Below are positions 1 to 12,509 of a DNA stretch of 64,000 nucleotides, piece by piece (the first letter of the stretch is position 1; every line of letters starts with the position of its first letter). This DNA comes from Prunella strophiata (Eukaryota > Chordata > Aves > Passeriformes > Prunellidae). The stretch lies in contig JAZBQD010000013.1 of the NCBI GenBank assembly GCA_036583965.1, positions 11,741,848 to 11,805,847 on the forward strand. Reading direction: 5' to 3'. Made by a program: the position numbers and the translations under genes. Under the pieces are notes generated by a model that did not search any database, was not told where the DNA came from, and saw nothing but the letters and a program-made list of their open reading frames with translations.

Positions 1-36
1 AAAGCAAAGAAAAAGAAATTAAAGGTAGCTGCATAG
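1..36 (+). CDS. GTF2H3: GTF2H3 C-terminal end (TFIIH subunit p34), partial
   Basis: The first 36 bases read as a lysine-rich tail, KAKKKKLKVAA, followed by TAG at 34-36. This resembles my recollection of the C-terminus of TFIIH p34, the core subunit that pairs with p44 in transcription initiation and nucleotide excision repair. The call also rests on synteny: in vertebrates GTF2H3 lies just upstream of TCTN2 on the same strand. Only eleven residues are visible, so the tail alone would not identify the gene. The rest lies outside the window to the left. Confidence 0.6.
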   Translation, partial: KAKKKKLKVAA

Positions 37-1127
37 CAACATCTTGTAAATACATCATTACCTCCTCCAGAAATTCCATGAAATGGAACCTACTTGAGAA
101 ACTGATGGCACTTTTTATTGGATATGAAAGAGAACTGTATGCAGTGCTATTACTTGTTTCTTAGGGGATAAATATTTAAAATGTATGTTTTCTATGCAGC
201 CTGTTAAGTAACAAATCACTGTATTACCATGTAATCTGTGCTGTTTTAAATACTAATTCTTACTGTAAGAGGACACAGAAGTTACATCCTGGTAAAGAGA
301 CACAGCCTGTGAATTTGAGGGTATTCTGTCCACTGCAAAGTTTCACACCTCCGAGTTATTTTCAAAGTCAAGAAAGCTTTGATTCTTTCTATATGTTGGT
401 GTAAAGTTGAGAATGACCATTTCTAGAGTGTGCAGGATCAGAATCACAGTACTGTGTTGTTCAGGGACTTCAGCTTCTTACTAGCAATATGAGCCATCAT
501 TTTCAAGATGGTTTGTGAGCCACTTGGAAAAGAAAAAAAAAAAAAGGTGCTAATTGCCCTGCATGTGCACTCACATGTATTCATATTCCTGTGACTGTAC
601 TGTCCTTGTGGCATTTCTTTCTCAATTTGATATCTCTTAATTTCTGAATGAAAAGGCCTCCCTTTGTTTAAAATGGCATCAATAAATGCAGACTAGCTGG
701 TTAGTCTTCAAGGTTTTATTTTGAAACTGGAAAACAAGAAATGTAGTTGTAATCTGATAACAGGTACACTTCTTATTTTTACTATAGTGAGTTTCCATCT
801 GACATGTGACAAGAACAAAGACTTTTGGATTGGTGTCTTTTATGGCAGGAAGGTCTGCTGGGTACTTCTGAATGTGGCTTTCATTTAAATAAACAAACAG
901 TATCTCCTTCTAAAGAGAACTATATAATTTGGTAGTCTAGCCTTTCTCCTGAAAGGAATAGAGAGGAATTTTTTTCCACATAGAAAACAAGTTATTTTTT
1001 CCTTCCCAATGTGTATACAGGAATTTGTCAGGTCTTGATATTCACATCAGGTTTTGTCACTGTAACAGCTGCAGTGCCAGTTTTTTCTGGGCTTGCCAAT
1101 CTAACAAGGCGAGCTTTTTTTTCATTG

Positions 1128-1335
1128 TTAATTAGTACTCTAATGCATATTGCTTAGTAATTCTCTCACTTCTCATTAGTCCACATGCTCAGTTTCTCTC
1201 TTCTTTTGGGTTTGGGGGTTTCTTGGGTCACTGGTCTGCTACCAGAATTACCTTTTACCTGCTTGGAACTGATTTCAGCACAGTTACTGAGCTGGTTTTA
1301 TTAGTTTCTTCCTCAACTGGGAAGATGTCCTAGTG
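1128..1335 (+). repeat. Direct repeat, copy A (208 bp)
   Basis: This segment recurs at 2223-2432. Reading the two side by side shows no clear substitutions but five small indels: AA extra after CCAGAA, T-run length changes at three places, and one extra C near the end. Copy A runs on into unique sequence (GGTCCATAAATTC), whereas copy B runs into a CTG tract. Confidence 0.9.
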
Positions 1336-1512
1336 GTCCATAAATTCTATGTTCTTTCGTGTCCTTAATCAATACGAGCTTACTCTTCCCAAACCATGCC
1401 CCAGGTCTGAGAGCCCTAAACTTTAATATTTTTTTTTTTTTCCTCACACATTTAGAGCTTATTTGTTAGCGTTGTTAGCTCTGTTAGTTTGTGACCGGCC
1501 CGGGGTCTGGAG

Positions 1513-2013
<501 letters not shown>

Positions 2014-2068
2014 AAAGCCATTTTGTGTGAAGGCTGTATTTATAATTTACGTTGTATAAAACTTTTGT

Positions 2069-2074
2069 AATAAA
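2069..2074 (+). terminator. GTF2H3: Poly(A) signal AATAAA
   Basis: An exact AATAAA in TTTTGTAATAAAGACTGTC, followed by a T-rich region. It is the best candidate 3' end for the transcript of the gene whose stop codon is at 34-36. Confidence 0.5.
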
Positions 2075-2222
2075 GACTGTCTCTTTTTCAAATGTGGTCA
2101 GACATTGCTTTGATATTTAAGGGTGAGCTACAGATTTTCCTGGAGTTTTGTTGAGTCATACTAGCAAAGGGATTCATGTTTATTTGCTACAATATTTTTT
2201 GCTACAATTATATTTTCTTTTA

Positions 2223-2849
<627 letters not shown>

Positions 2850-2850
2850 C

Positions 2851-3930
2851 ATGGCGCCCTTTCCCGCCCTCCGCGTTGCCATGGCGCCCTTTCCCGCCCT
2901 CCGCGTTGCCATGGCGCCCTTTCCCGCCCTCCGCGTTGCCATGGCGCCCTTTCCCGCCCTCCGCGTTGCCATGGCGCCCTTTCCCGCCCTCCGCGTTGCC
3001 ATGGCGCCCTTTCCCGCCCTCCGCGTTGCCATGGCGCCCTTTCCCGCCCTCCGCGTTGCCATGGCGCCCTTTCCCGCCCTCCGCGTTGCCATGGCGCCCT
3101 TTCCCGCCCTCCGCGTTGCCATGGCGCCCTTTCCCGCCCTCCGCGTTGCCATGGCGCCCTTTCCCGCCCTCCGCGTTGCCATGGCGCCCTTTCCCGCCCT
3201 CCGCGTTGCCATGGCGCCCTTTCCCGCCCTCCGCGTTGCCATGGCGCCCTTTCCCGCCCTCCGCGTTGCCATGGCGCCCTTTCCCGCCCTCCGCGTTGCC
3301 ATGGCGCCCTTTCCCGCCCTCCGCGTTGCCATGGCGCCCTTTCCCGCCCTCCGCGTTGCCATGGCGCCCTTTCCCGCCCTCCGCGTTGCCATGGCGCCCT
3401 TTCCCGCCCTCCGCGTTGCCATGGCGCCCTTTCCCGCCCTCCGCGTTGCCATGGCGCCCTTTCCCGCCCTCCGCGTTGCCATGGCGCCCTTTCCCGCCCT
3501 CCGCGTTGCCATGGCGCCCTTTCCCGCCCTCCGCGTTGCCATGGCGCCCTTTCCCGCCCTCCGCGTTGCCATGGCGCCCTTTCCCGCCCTCCGCGTTGCC
3601 ATGGCGCCCTTTCCCGCCCTCCGCGTTGCCATGGCGCCCTTTCCCGCCCTCCGCGTTGCCATGGCGCCCTTTCCCGCCCTCCGCGTTGCCATGGCGCCCT
3701 TTCCCGCCCTCCGCGTTGCCATGGCGCCCTTTCCCGCCCTCCGCGTTGCCATGGCGCCCTTTCCCGCCCTCCGCGTTGCCATGGCGCCCTTTCCCGCCCT
3801 CCGCGTTGCCATGGCGCCCTTTCCCGCCCTCCGCGTTGCCATGGCGCCCTTTCCCGCCCTCCGCGTTGCCATGGCGCCCTTTCCCGCCCTCCGCGTTGCC
3901 ATGGCGCCCTTTCCCGCCCTCCGCGTTGCC
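2851..3930 (+). repeat. 30-bp tandem repeat, 36 perfect units
   Basis: Thirty-six identical head-to-tail copies fill 1080 bp. Each unit starts ATGGCGCCC, contains TTTCCCGC at unit positions 10-17 and ends CGTTGCC. The first unit follows the duplicated exon 1 segment and the last runs into the TCTN2 5'UTR. Each unit translates as MAPFPALRVA in the frame that reaches the TCTN2 start codon. There are no spacers. No unit differs from another, which suggests very recent amplification or an artefact. Confidence 0.97.
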
Positions 3931-3944
3931 GCCGCTGGCGCTGC

Positions 3945-3955
3945 AAGATGGCGGC
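3945..3955 (+). promoter_or_regulatory. YY1 motif AAGATGGCGGC
   Basis: AAGATGGCGGC is the classic YY1 binding consensus that often sits just downstream of the start of transcription in TATA-less genes. It lies about 20 bp before the TCTN2 start codon. Its position suggests a transcript start nearby, perhaps just upstream. Confidence 0.6.
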
Positions 3956-3971
3956 CGGGCGGCCGCCGTAG
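3948..3971 (+). CDS. Possible 7-codon upstream ORF before TCTN2
   Basis: The ATG inside the YY1 element opens a frame of seven codons ending in TAG at 3969-3971, four bases before the TCTN2 ATG. It would lower translation of TCTN2 if it is in the transcript. If transcription starts inside or after the YY1 element, the ORF is not transcribed. Confidence 0.25.
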   Translation: MAAGRPP

Positions 3972-3975
3972 CGCT

Positions 3976-4768
3976 ATGGGGGCTGCTGGCTTCGGGGCGC
4001 TGCTGCTGCTGTTGCTGCGGGCGGCTCCCTGCCCCGGGCAGCTGGCCGGGGACACCGGTGGGTCAGGGCGTGAGGGCCGCAGTGAATGGCGGCCTCCGGG
4101 CGGCGAGGGACGGGCGGGGTGTGGGGATGGCGCTCGGCCCGCGGCGGGGTCTGCCCGGGTGGGCGTGAGGGGAGGCGGCGCAGGCCCTGAGGGCTCCCCA
4201 GGGCGCGGCCTTGGGCGCCCGTCCCAAACCAGAACGTGCCCGCCGTGGAGTTCTTGCCGCTGCTCAGAGGGGGAGGGTGGAGTAGTTTTTGTCGGACCTT
4301 TCAACCTTGGCAAAGTCTAGAAAGAGAAATCCAGTGAAACTCCCAACTCCGAGCCCTAAACTCGACACTGCGTCCCCACGCTGAAGGCAGGAGCCCGCAG
4401 CTCCTGGATCGCGGGACATCCCTGGCACAGTTCATGGCCCCCAGAAATTAAAAAGTGTAAGCTGAAGTCAGCGAGAAATACTAAATATGGTATTGTGAGC
4501 TGTGCAGTATCTGCGTGGGCTGTAAGTGCTGTGATGTTATTTTACTGCCTGTTTACTGGGCATCTTCACACACGTAAACTTGTGGCATAGAAAGCTACAC
4601 CCACTCCTCCAGAACTTGGCAAGAATGGAATACAACCCTGTACTAGGCATTATATGACATTTTTCTTCTGTTTGTGACAATTTAAGAGTGTAAGAATATA
4701 GCCCAAGCACAAGCTCTATATGTCTTACAGATGTTACCTCTTTCAGTCAACTTATTTCTTTCTCTCTC

Positions 4769-4799
<31 letters not shown>

Positions 4800-7700
4800 T
4801 TTCAGCCTTCATTTATTCATATGTCTGGGCCCAGAGTCAATTCATTTTTTCTTGGCAATTCTTCAGGAGTTAATTTTTCTATAATTTTAAGTCCTAGAGA
4901 TGAGGAGACAGGTAAGAAAACTTCAACCCCCTTTCCCCATGTAAATAAATACGTTTGAATTGTTAATATTTTTTGACACAAAAATTACTAGAGAAATGGT
5001 AGTGCATGTCATTTAGTGTCTTAATAGTTACAGGAATTTCAGACATTCCTGTGGTTAACCCCTTAGTTCACAGTTGTTTCTGTGTGAGCTGGGCCTGAGG
5101 GTGTACCTGAAGCCATAAGAGGAGTTTAAGTGTACTTCTCATTTCCCAGTCCTTTCTAAAAGACCTTTAAAATTTTTATTTTGTTATAGGAAGATTGCAA
5201 CTTGCAAATTGCAGCGGAAGTAAAAGAGCTGGAGACTGGAATTTGGATGTAACTCCTGGTGTGGTATGTAAAATACTGATTCTTCTCTTATTCCACTTCA
5301 TTCCAGCTTCTCTCTCAGAAGCTGGTGAATGGTGTAGACAAGAGCAATTTAATACAAGCTATCAGAGCTGTCAAACTTTATTTTGTGTTTTTCCAGAACA
5401 CTTCCAAGGTGACTGTAAGCCTCAGCAGAGCTCTGGAGCTGTGTTTGCCCAATGCCACTGAGTGCTGCCCCTCACCTCTGTGCATGGTGGAAACACTCCA
5501 GGTTTTAGCCTGCCGTGGTTCAGTGATGCTGGCACAGCTCCTGATTCAAGCTGAAATATTTGCCAACTCTTCCTTTGCAGGAAATGTGTCAGGTGAGTGC
5601 TAAAGAAGAAATGGCATTTTGGCTGTTCTTTTCCTCTCTGTATGGAAAAATCAGGATTTGGGCAGCAATAAGAGATACTGAGCAATCAATGGAATTTAAA
5701 AAAAAGGTTTCTACACAGAATAAACTGCAGTGTGCATGGTCTTTTTATTTGGATTTCAGTCCACTTAATCTGATTTTCTCTCCTACTTCTCTTACAGAAA
5801 ATGCAACTATCATCCCAAACCAGGCATTTAAGCCCTTGGGCTCTTGTCCTTGTAACTTAACAGCTGGAGCTTGTGATGTTCGTTGTTGCTGTGATCTGGT
5901 ACTTATTTCTTATTAAACTTTGATTCAGTGTTTTCAAAGTTTCTAGACTCTCTTGTCTGTGGGGAGAGAGAGTTACTGAATGCTTCACACTAGATGAGCC
6001 AGAGGGGGTGTTTGGATATTCCAGTATTTCTGAAAGGAAATATGTTCTTCTACAAAGTTGCTTGATTTACCTCCAAGTTTGGCTTTATATTGCCATAAGT
6101 ATTGCAATTACCTTGCTAAAGAGTGACCATTCTTTTCCCTTTCAGGAGTGTACACCAGACTTGCAGCAGTTATTCAGTGGATCATGTTTCACTGGAGTGT
6201 TTGGTGGGGATGTAAACCCACCTTATGATCAGCTGTGCTCTTCCCAGTCAATGGAATATACCCCTGAGTGGTTTCCCTTCCTTTGTGTACAGTCTTCTCT
6301 TGACAACACACCATTCCTTGGCTATTTTTATCATGGCTCTATGTAAGTCTTAAGAAAATTTATTTTCTCATGGCATTTCATCACACTCATTATGCAACCA
6401 AAAATATAACCTGTCTTTATAATGAAAGTTACTTTGAAATTAGGGTTTTAGGGTGTAAACCTTAAATGCAAGTGGAGAAATGTCATTGGTGTATATAAGA
6501 ACAGGGGACATGAAAGCTAACCTGTAATTATTTGTGTGAGGTAAAGAGTTTAATTTTTAAACTTGTTTGCAGTTCTACACCCAAAGTTTCCTTCGTTTAA
6601 GATCCCTCTACAAACTTCTCCTGGGAAACCCTTCACTGGTTACAGAGAAGGAGATCCAATTATAACAGAAGAAGATGAGTATTTCACTGTTCCCCAGGTA
6701 ATCACATGGTGCTCATCAGCTTTTGATTCCTCTTGGTTGGTTTGGAACTCCCTAAGTCACTCTCCTCATGGCTTTGCATCCAATTTCAGCAACTTGATGT
6801 TGGGAAGTGGTGGGGTGTATTTGTCACAAAAAACCCTCAACCAAATGAACAAAAAACCCAAAACAAAACCACAAAGTCATTGTTAAAAGTGAACATTATC
6901 CTTCCTCATCCCCTTGCCCATCCCTGCAAAAGGTAATGCATTTTGGAGACACTTGGTTATAATTATCTTCACAAATGAAGATGAAGTCATGGTGTACAGT
7001 GAAGCTACTTTCAAAGCTGTGCTTTTAAAATGTTAACCTCTCTTTTGCCAGAGGCTGAGGTGTTTTCATAACATCAGACAGCTTGCTTGCCACAGTGCTA
7101 CGTGTGGCTGTAGTGCACACGTGCGGCATGGTACTAACAAATAATCTTCAAATGGAAAGCAAAGGGGTAGAAAATGCTCATTTCTGTGAACCCCCTGCAG
7201 CAATCCATGGCTGGACAGTGTGTTGGGAATGCTCCTGTGGCCTATCTCCACAACTTTGATGTCAAGTGCCTGACCAGTTTGGAGTCTTACAAGGAAGGCC
7301 TGCCCCATGATGTGAGGATAAACGGTGGCACTGCAGGTATGCTGCAGAAATGCAAGCAGGAATGTGTTTCATTGCTTCTCAGAGCTGCAGGAACAGAACA
7401 AACCCTTGGCACAGTTGCTAAATGTAACATCTGTGTTATCTGGTGGCCCTAGTTCAGCATTTGGGGATGTTCTGTTTCTGGTTCTCATGACCTTCTAGCA
7501 AGTGTCCCACTGTTTCCCAAGGTTTAGGAGGTAAGAAATAACGGGATGGGCCTTTGTGTCCCATTTACCTGTTCCTGGTGACTCATTTTTCAGACTGTTG
7601 CAGAGCCCTTTTTCTGTCAGGAGGGTGCAGCATCAGCGTTTTAGAGTTGGTGAGAAGTGGTGACTCTCTGCATTACAAAAGCCTGTACTTATGAAGAGTC

Positions 7701-10700
7701 ATTCTGGAGTTTGAGATAATGTGGTTACCAGCATGAACATATTTTACTTTATGCTCCATAATTGTCTAATTTTGTTAGTCTATATTACCTCTGTAAGACC
7801 CACAGTTCATTAGCTGTGCTTTCAAAACACATAAACAGTCTGGGTCCTTAGCAAAATTAATTTTCTAAATAATTTCCTACTCAGTTTTCATAACAACAAG
7901 GATTGCACCTTGGATGTGAAAACAGAAGCCTTTGTTTTTCGTTTCCAGACTTCATCCAACAAAATGTTGTCTATAAAGCCATCACTGACAGGGGCAAATT
8001 CATCACTGAAAGTGGTAGGTCTCTTCCATTTAATTAATGTTTCTTACTTAACCTGGATGGTATATGAAATAGATTATTTTGATGTCTAAACTGTTTACCT
8101 GCTGCAATTCTTAGGAGGAATTTTGAATGTTATCTAAGACTGAAAAAGTAAGCTGGCTTCCTGCAAAGCAGGAAGTATTTAATTTACTCCAGTTCATCAC
8201 AGCTGGCCAGGAAATCAGGTTCCTTACCTTGCATACATGGGGGGATTGCACCACTGCACACTGAAACAGTAAAATAAATCCTCAAAAAAGATGAATGTTG
8301 TAATTTCCAGAATTTTTCCAAAGTTTTAATGCCTTCTTTCTCAGTTACAGTAGCAGAGCTTCCTAATTGGAATGATTTTCATTATGACCTTTTCTCTTTT
8401 TTCCTTCTGCCAGAAAACCTTCTTGCTGCTGAGGTTCTGTGTCAAAATGTAACTTTTGCAGAACATTATAAATTCATTTGGAAAGGCAAGAACATTGAGC
8501 AAGTAAATGTCACTGTCTTCCTTGGAAGCTTATGTGATGGAGGTATCATGACATTTCTTTTATGATTTTTGATTTGTTTCTTTGGCTTCTGTTTGGAAAT
8601 TCTGTGATCGAATCTCTTATTTACTAATTCTTCTTAAAAATAATTTCCCTCAGACTCTAGAAAGAAAATTATGGGGCTGATTTCCATTAATTTGTGTTAA
8701 TTTGAATCTTCTGTCACTAATGAAAGACAGAGGTTTGTGCCCTACATAGAATATACATTTTGCTAATTTGCTTAGTTAAAATTCATACTTTTTTCTTTCA
8801 CCAGAAATCCTGACACAGAGATTCACAGTTGAATTTCTAAGTTTAAACACTACTAATGGAGAGGAACTGTTGGAGGATCCAGGTATTAATATTTCATTTT
8901 GCCTATTAAAAGTAAAAAAATTCATATTGTACAGATTCTTATCAGTGATTAAATTTTATATTTCTTTTGTACTTCTTTATGTTGCCAGCCTTCACCTTCC
9001 TGCCTTACTGCACTGCCAGTAGCAGTGAGTGGTTCTTAGGCTTTTGTTGCAGAGATATTGATTATTTAAAGTGAGGCCATTCCCACTGCAGTGTAAATGT
9101 CTTGTCATTTATTTCAAGACTGATGACATTTAAATCAATGCTTATGCTTATAGATTCTTCTACAGTGTTGATAATTTACCCTTCTGTGTTTAGGGTATCA
9201 AGTTGGAAAACCAGTGAAAGCTGCAAATCTGAATGCTTCTGATCCTCTTGGAAGCCTAAACATTTGGCAGCCAGGTACTGGCTTGTGAGGTTGCAACTTC
9301 AATTGTAGTTAATGCTAAAATTTTGGAGCTTTATTTGATTTTTGGATTTTTTAAAACATATTTTAGTTAAAAAGCTCCGCCAGAGTTTGCTTTTCTTTCC
9401 CAAACTTTCAAAGGTCAGTGAGAAAACCTTTAATGCTTTCTTAGAAAATTGAATTATTTGTATCTGTTTTTTATCTCTACCACGCTGAGTTTGCATTCTA
9501 ATGTTTGATATTTTGCACAAAATTGAAAGCTAGAGATGCAAAGGTGGATAATAGGAAAGCTCAAGTAAGATGTTTTCATTTCACAGCTGGCAGAGGTTTA
9601 TGTGCATCAGCAACTGACAGACCAGTTCTATTTGGAGTAGACTCATACTCTGGGTGCATTCTGGAAGTTGATATTAATGAAGATTGCAGCCTTTTAAGGT
9701 GAGCCACACAAGCTGAATTGTTTATCCCTGCTTCATCCCTCTTGCTGATTGTTATGTGACTGTCTGCAAGTGCCTCCCATCAGCACTGGTACATTCTTTT
9801 TAAATATTCATGTGTGTGTTTCAGCTTTCTGTGGTTAATAGTCTCACTTCTGTTTTTGATGGGAAATCATAGTAATGGTTTCACTCTTTACTCAAATGAG
9901 GATTGTGTTGGTTGCAATACTTTTCCATTTCTTCTCTTCAATAGTTGAAGTTTATTTTTGTTGTGTGATAACATCTTTCAGATGAAACTGACCTTAGGAT
10001 ACAGTAATACTGCAACCCAGATTTACATCCTGTGTGATGTTACATTCTTACTTTGCAGAGGAAATGTGACTGAGAAATTGAATGCATTAATACAAGCTAC
10101 TCACATTGGCAAGAGGGACAATTCCAGTTACAGTGATCAAAATGACTGGGTGGAAATTATACGTAAGTGAGGCTTGTGTTGTTCTTTGTAGTCTAAATAT
10201 GCCCATACAGTAAATAAAGCATGTCAAAATAAATTCAAATTGTAATTTCAAATACCTAAAGCTAGTGATATGTGTGTCTGCATCCATCCATCCATATATG
10301 TGTACACACAGGCACATAATTCAGAATGTCTGTGGATACTGCATATTTTACTGCCAGCCTGTACACATATGACTTGGTATTTATCCATTGCTAAATTACT
10401 CCTTTAGATGTTTTTTATAGAGAGAAACATTTTTAATGTGTTCCCGTGTGACAGTTACCAGCATTTCACTGGGCTATGAGAATAATCTAATTATGGCATA
10501 TATAATGTTTTCCATAATAATTACATATAAATCCCTGTGTTCTCCTTCATAGGTCTTGATCCATTTAATTCTAATGTGAGCACTGGAGGTTTAAAAGGTA
10601 TTTGTCCAGATATTCCTGCAAACCTGAATATTCAGATAATCTTTGCTAAAGTGGGAGCAGTGCAAGGGATTCCCCAGCAGCAGATTCTTGCTGTGCAGAT

Positions 10701-11952
10701 CAGGTAAAGTGAGTTGTGTCTCTGGCTATCTGACAAATAAATGCTTCATTTTGAGCCTTGCTTACCTAACACATCCCAAATTAATTTTACAGACAAAAAG
10801 GGTAGGTTTTGTTGCTGATTTTTTACACCCCTTTCACTTTGCAACCCAAATTCCTTTGATCACAACCAGGTTAGCCTTTCTTCCTCTGAAATGAAAATTA
10901 AAGAAAAAATTAATGATTAAAAGCAGATCATCTTTATACTTCACTGAAATATTAAATAAAACACATGATGCTGCCAGCAGCAAGCATACACAGGGCATCC
11001 CATCAGGAGTCGTGTGGTGGAAGCAACAAGATTGTCCTGTGTTCTGGCTTACCCCATGGCACAGCTCTTGGGAGCTGAGCTAAATGCTTTATTCTTTCCT
11101 GAAACAGAGGAATTTTCACTCTGCAAACACCTCCCCCCCTCCACCAAGTCAATCCCTATCAAATAAATGAGATTCTGTTCTGTTTTACCTCATTTCCAGA
11201 CTGTGCAAGTTCTCCCCTTGTACGATGTGGAAAATCCAGGATTATCAACCTCCTCATAAATACTGTGTGTTCTGTCCTTTCCTGCTTGTGTTAGGGTCTA
11301 AACTTCCATTTCCAGCCCTCAAGCAATACTTATGCTTTTTGTTACAGTTACTCAACAGTTTTATGGCAGTTCCAGTGTGGGCTTGGCTGCAGAAACACCC
11401 TCAGCTTTCTTCCCATCACAGCTTCTGTTCAGTTCATTGAAGTCCCAGCTCAGCCACCCCCTCCAGTGACAAGGTAGTTTTGGCAAAAACATTGATAACC
11501 TCCCATTATGCTCAGCAGATATAACATGAGTTGCAGTGACCAAAAAGTTCATTTTTCCAGGTATCAGAAGATTTATGCAGAGTTTGACTGCAATCAAAAT
11601 GAGGTGTGCTGGCCACAACTCCTGTATCCACTGACACGCTTTTACACAGGTAAAGTTATAAACTGTGGGATGCCACAAAACATGAAAGGCTGTATTTCTT
11701 TGAAATATAATTAGGTGTGGGGAGTTGTCTGAAAGAATGCTTTTGCCTACACTTTTATCTGTATCTTTGGGTTGTTGTATAAACTAAAATTTAGCTCTCA
11801 CATACTTACACTTTTTTTTTTTTGTTTGTTTGTTTGTTTTTTCAGGAGAACCATATTCCCAGTGTCTTGCTAAAGGCCTGTTTCTGGCATTTCTTGTTTT
11901 ACTTGCAACAATTATGAGCAACCCTTGGTTTTCTAAATTATGGAACAGATAG
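3976..11952 (+). CDS. TCTN2: Tectonic-2 (TCTN2), 18 exons
   Basis: Tectonic-2 belongs to the MKS/B9 complex of the ciliary transition zone, where it helps gate membrane proteins and supports Hedgehog signalling. Exons: 3976-4057, 4798-4911, 5190-5263, 5397-5592, 5798-5898, 6146-6342, 6573-6697, 7201-7336, 7949-8014, 8414-8542, 8805-8882, 9194-9274, 9587-9698, 10059-10162, 10553-10703, 11348-11473, 11561-11649, 11846-11952. All junctions are GT-AG. The product would be about 688 residues (human 697). It opens with a leucine-rich signal peptide. A Cys-rich tectonic block follows ([16 protein letters not shown], then [13 protein letters not shown]), with many NxS/T sites, and a transmembrane helix lies near residues 663-680 before a short basic tail. 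Exon 7 breaks the frame by one base (see separate entry); all other phases agree. The start is the ATG that gives the signal peptide. Confidence 0.93.
6573..6697 (+). other. TCTN2: TCTN2 exon 7 with a one-base frame conflict
   Basis: Exon 6 ends with two bases of a codon, so exon 7 should read I-S-T-P-K and so on, but this frame meets TAA at 6598-6600. The later part, including GYREGDPI, which matches the tectonic-2 family, is in the frame reached by dropping one base between about 6580 and 6598. Without that base the exon is 124 bp and its phases fit exons 6 and 8. Short runs CCC, AAA and TTT lie in the interval, so a sequencing insertion is the simplest cause; a real null allele is possible. 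Confidence 0.75.
11820..11842 (+). repeat. Short (TTTG)n microsatellite
   Basis: About five TTTG units form part of the polypyrimidine tract before TCTN2 exon 18, directly ahead of the TTTTTTCAG acceptor. Length variation here could affect acceptor strength. Confidence 0.8.
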
Positions 11953-12069
11953 GTAAAAATTATGGAGAAACACTTGGATTTTGTAGATAATTTATGTAAA
12001 CATTTAAAGATACACAAAATCAGTACTTTTACAGCATACAGAAAATGGCTGTTACTTAAAACAAAAAGT

Positions 12070-12075
12070 AATAAA
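12070..12075 (+). terminator. TCTN2: TCTN2 poly(A) signal AATAAA
   Basis: AATAAA lies 118 bases after the TCTN2 stop codon, giving a short 3'UTR. It is the first canonical hexamer after the stop. Confidence 0.7.
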
Positions 12076-12089
12076 TTATTTTTATGCTC

Positions 12090-12509
12090 TAGACTCTGTG
12101 TTTGGAGTAGCAAAGTGCAGAGTTGACTTCAAGAAGGTGGCGAGTCCAGCCCAGAGGCTGCAGTGGGTTTGGGATTGTCCTCATGGATGGACCCTTGTCC
12201 TCTCAAACTGGTTCTCTTCTCCTAGAACTCTTGACAGTAAACCCCTTGTGCCCACCTATTTTTGGAGCAGTGGGCAGACTTCTCACACTTCTGAGAAGTT
12301 GTAGCCCTTCAGCTGTTTTCATGTTTTCATCTGAAATTCTCTTTTCCACTTAATGCTTTGCCACACAATGGCAACCTGTGTCTGTGTGCCATTGCTGAGT
12401 CTGTGTGGAGGGCACAGAAAACATCTACTCATTATCCTTAGCTGATGAAACCCAGCATTTGGGAATTTCTTGTGGTTTGGATGGGCCACAAAGTTGAGGA
12501 CTGAAGCAA
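12090..12509. other. Spacer, nothing recognised
   Basis: Unique-looking sequence between the TCTN2 3' end and the CR1 fragment. Short ORFs exist on both strands but show no family resemblance I can name. Confidence 0.5.

Noticed and set aside
2851..3930. CRISPR-like array
   Set aside because: The 30-bp units abut with no spacers, there are no cas genes, and the setting is a vertebrate genome.
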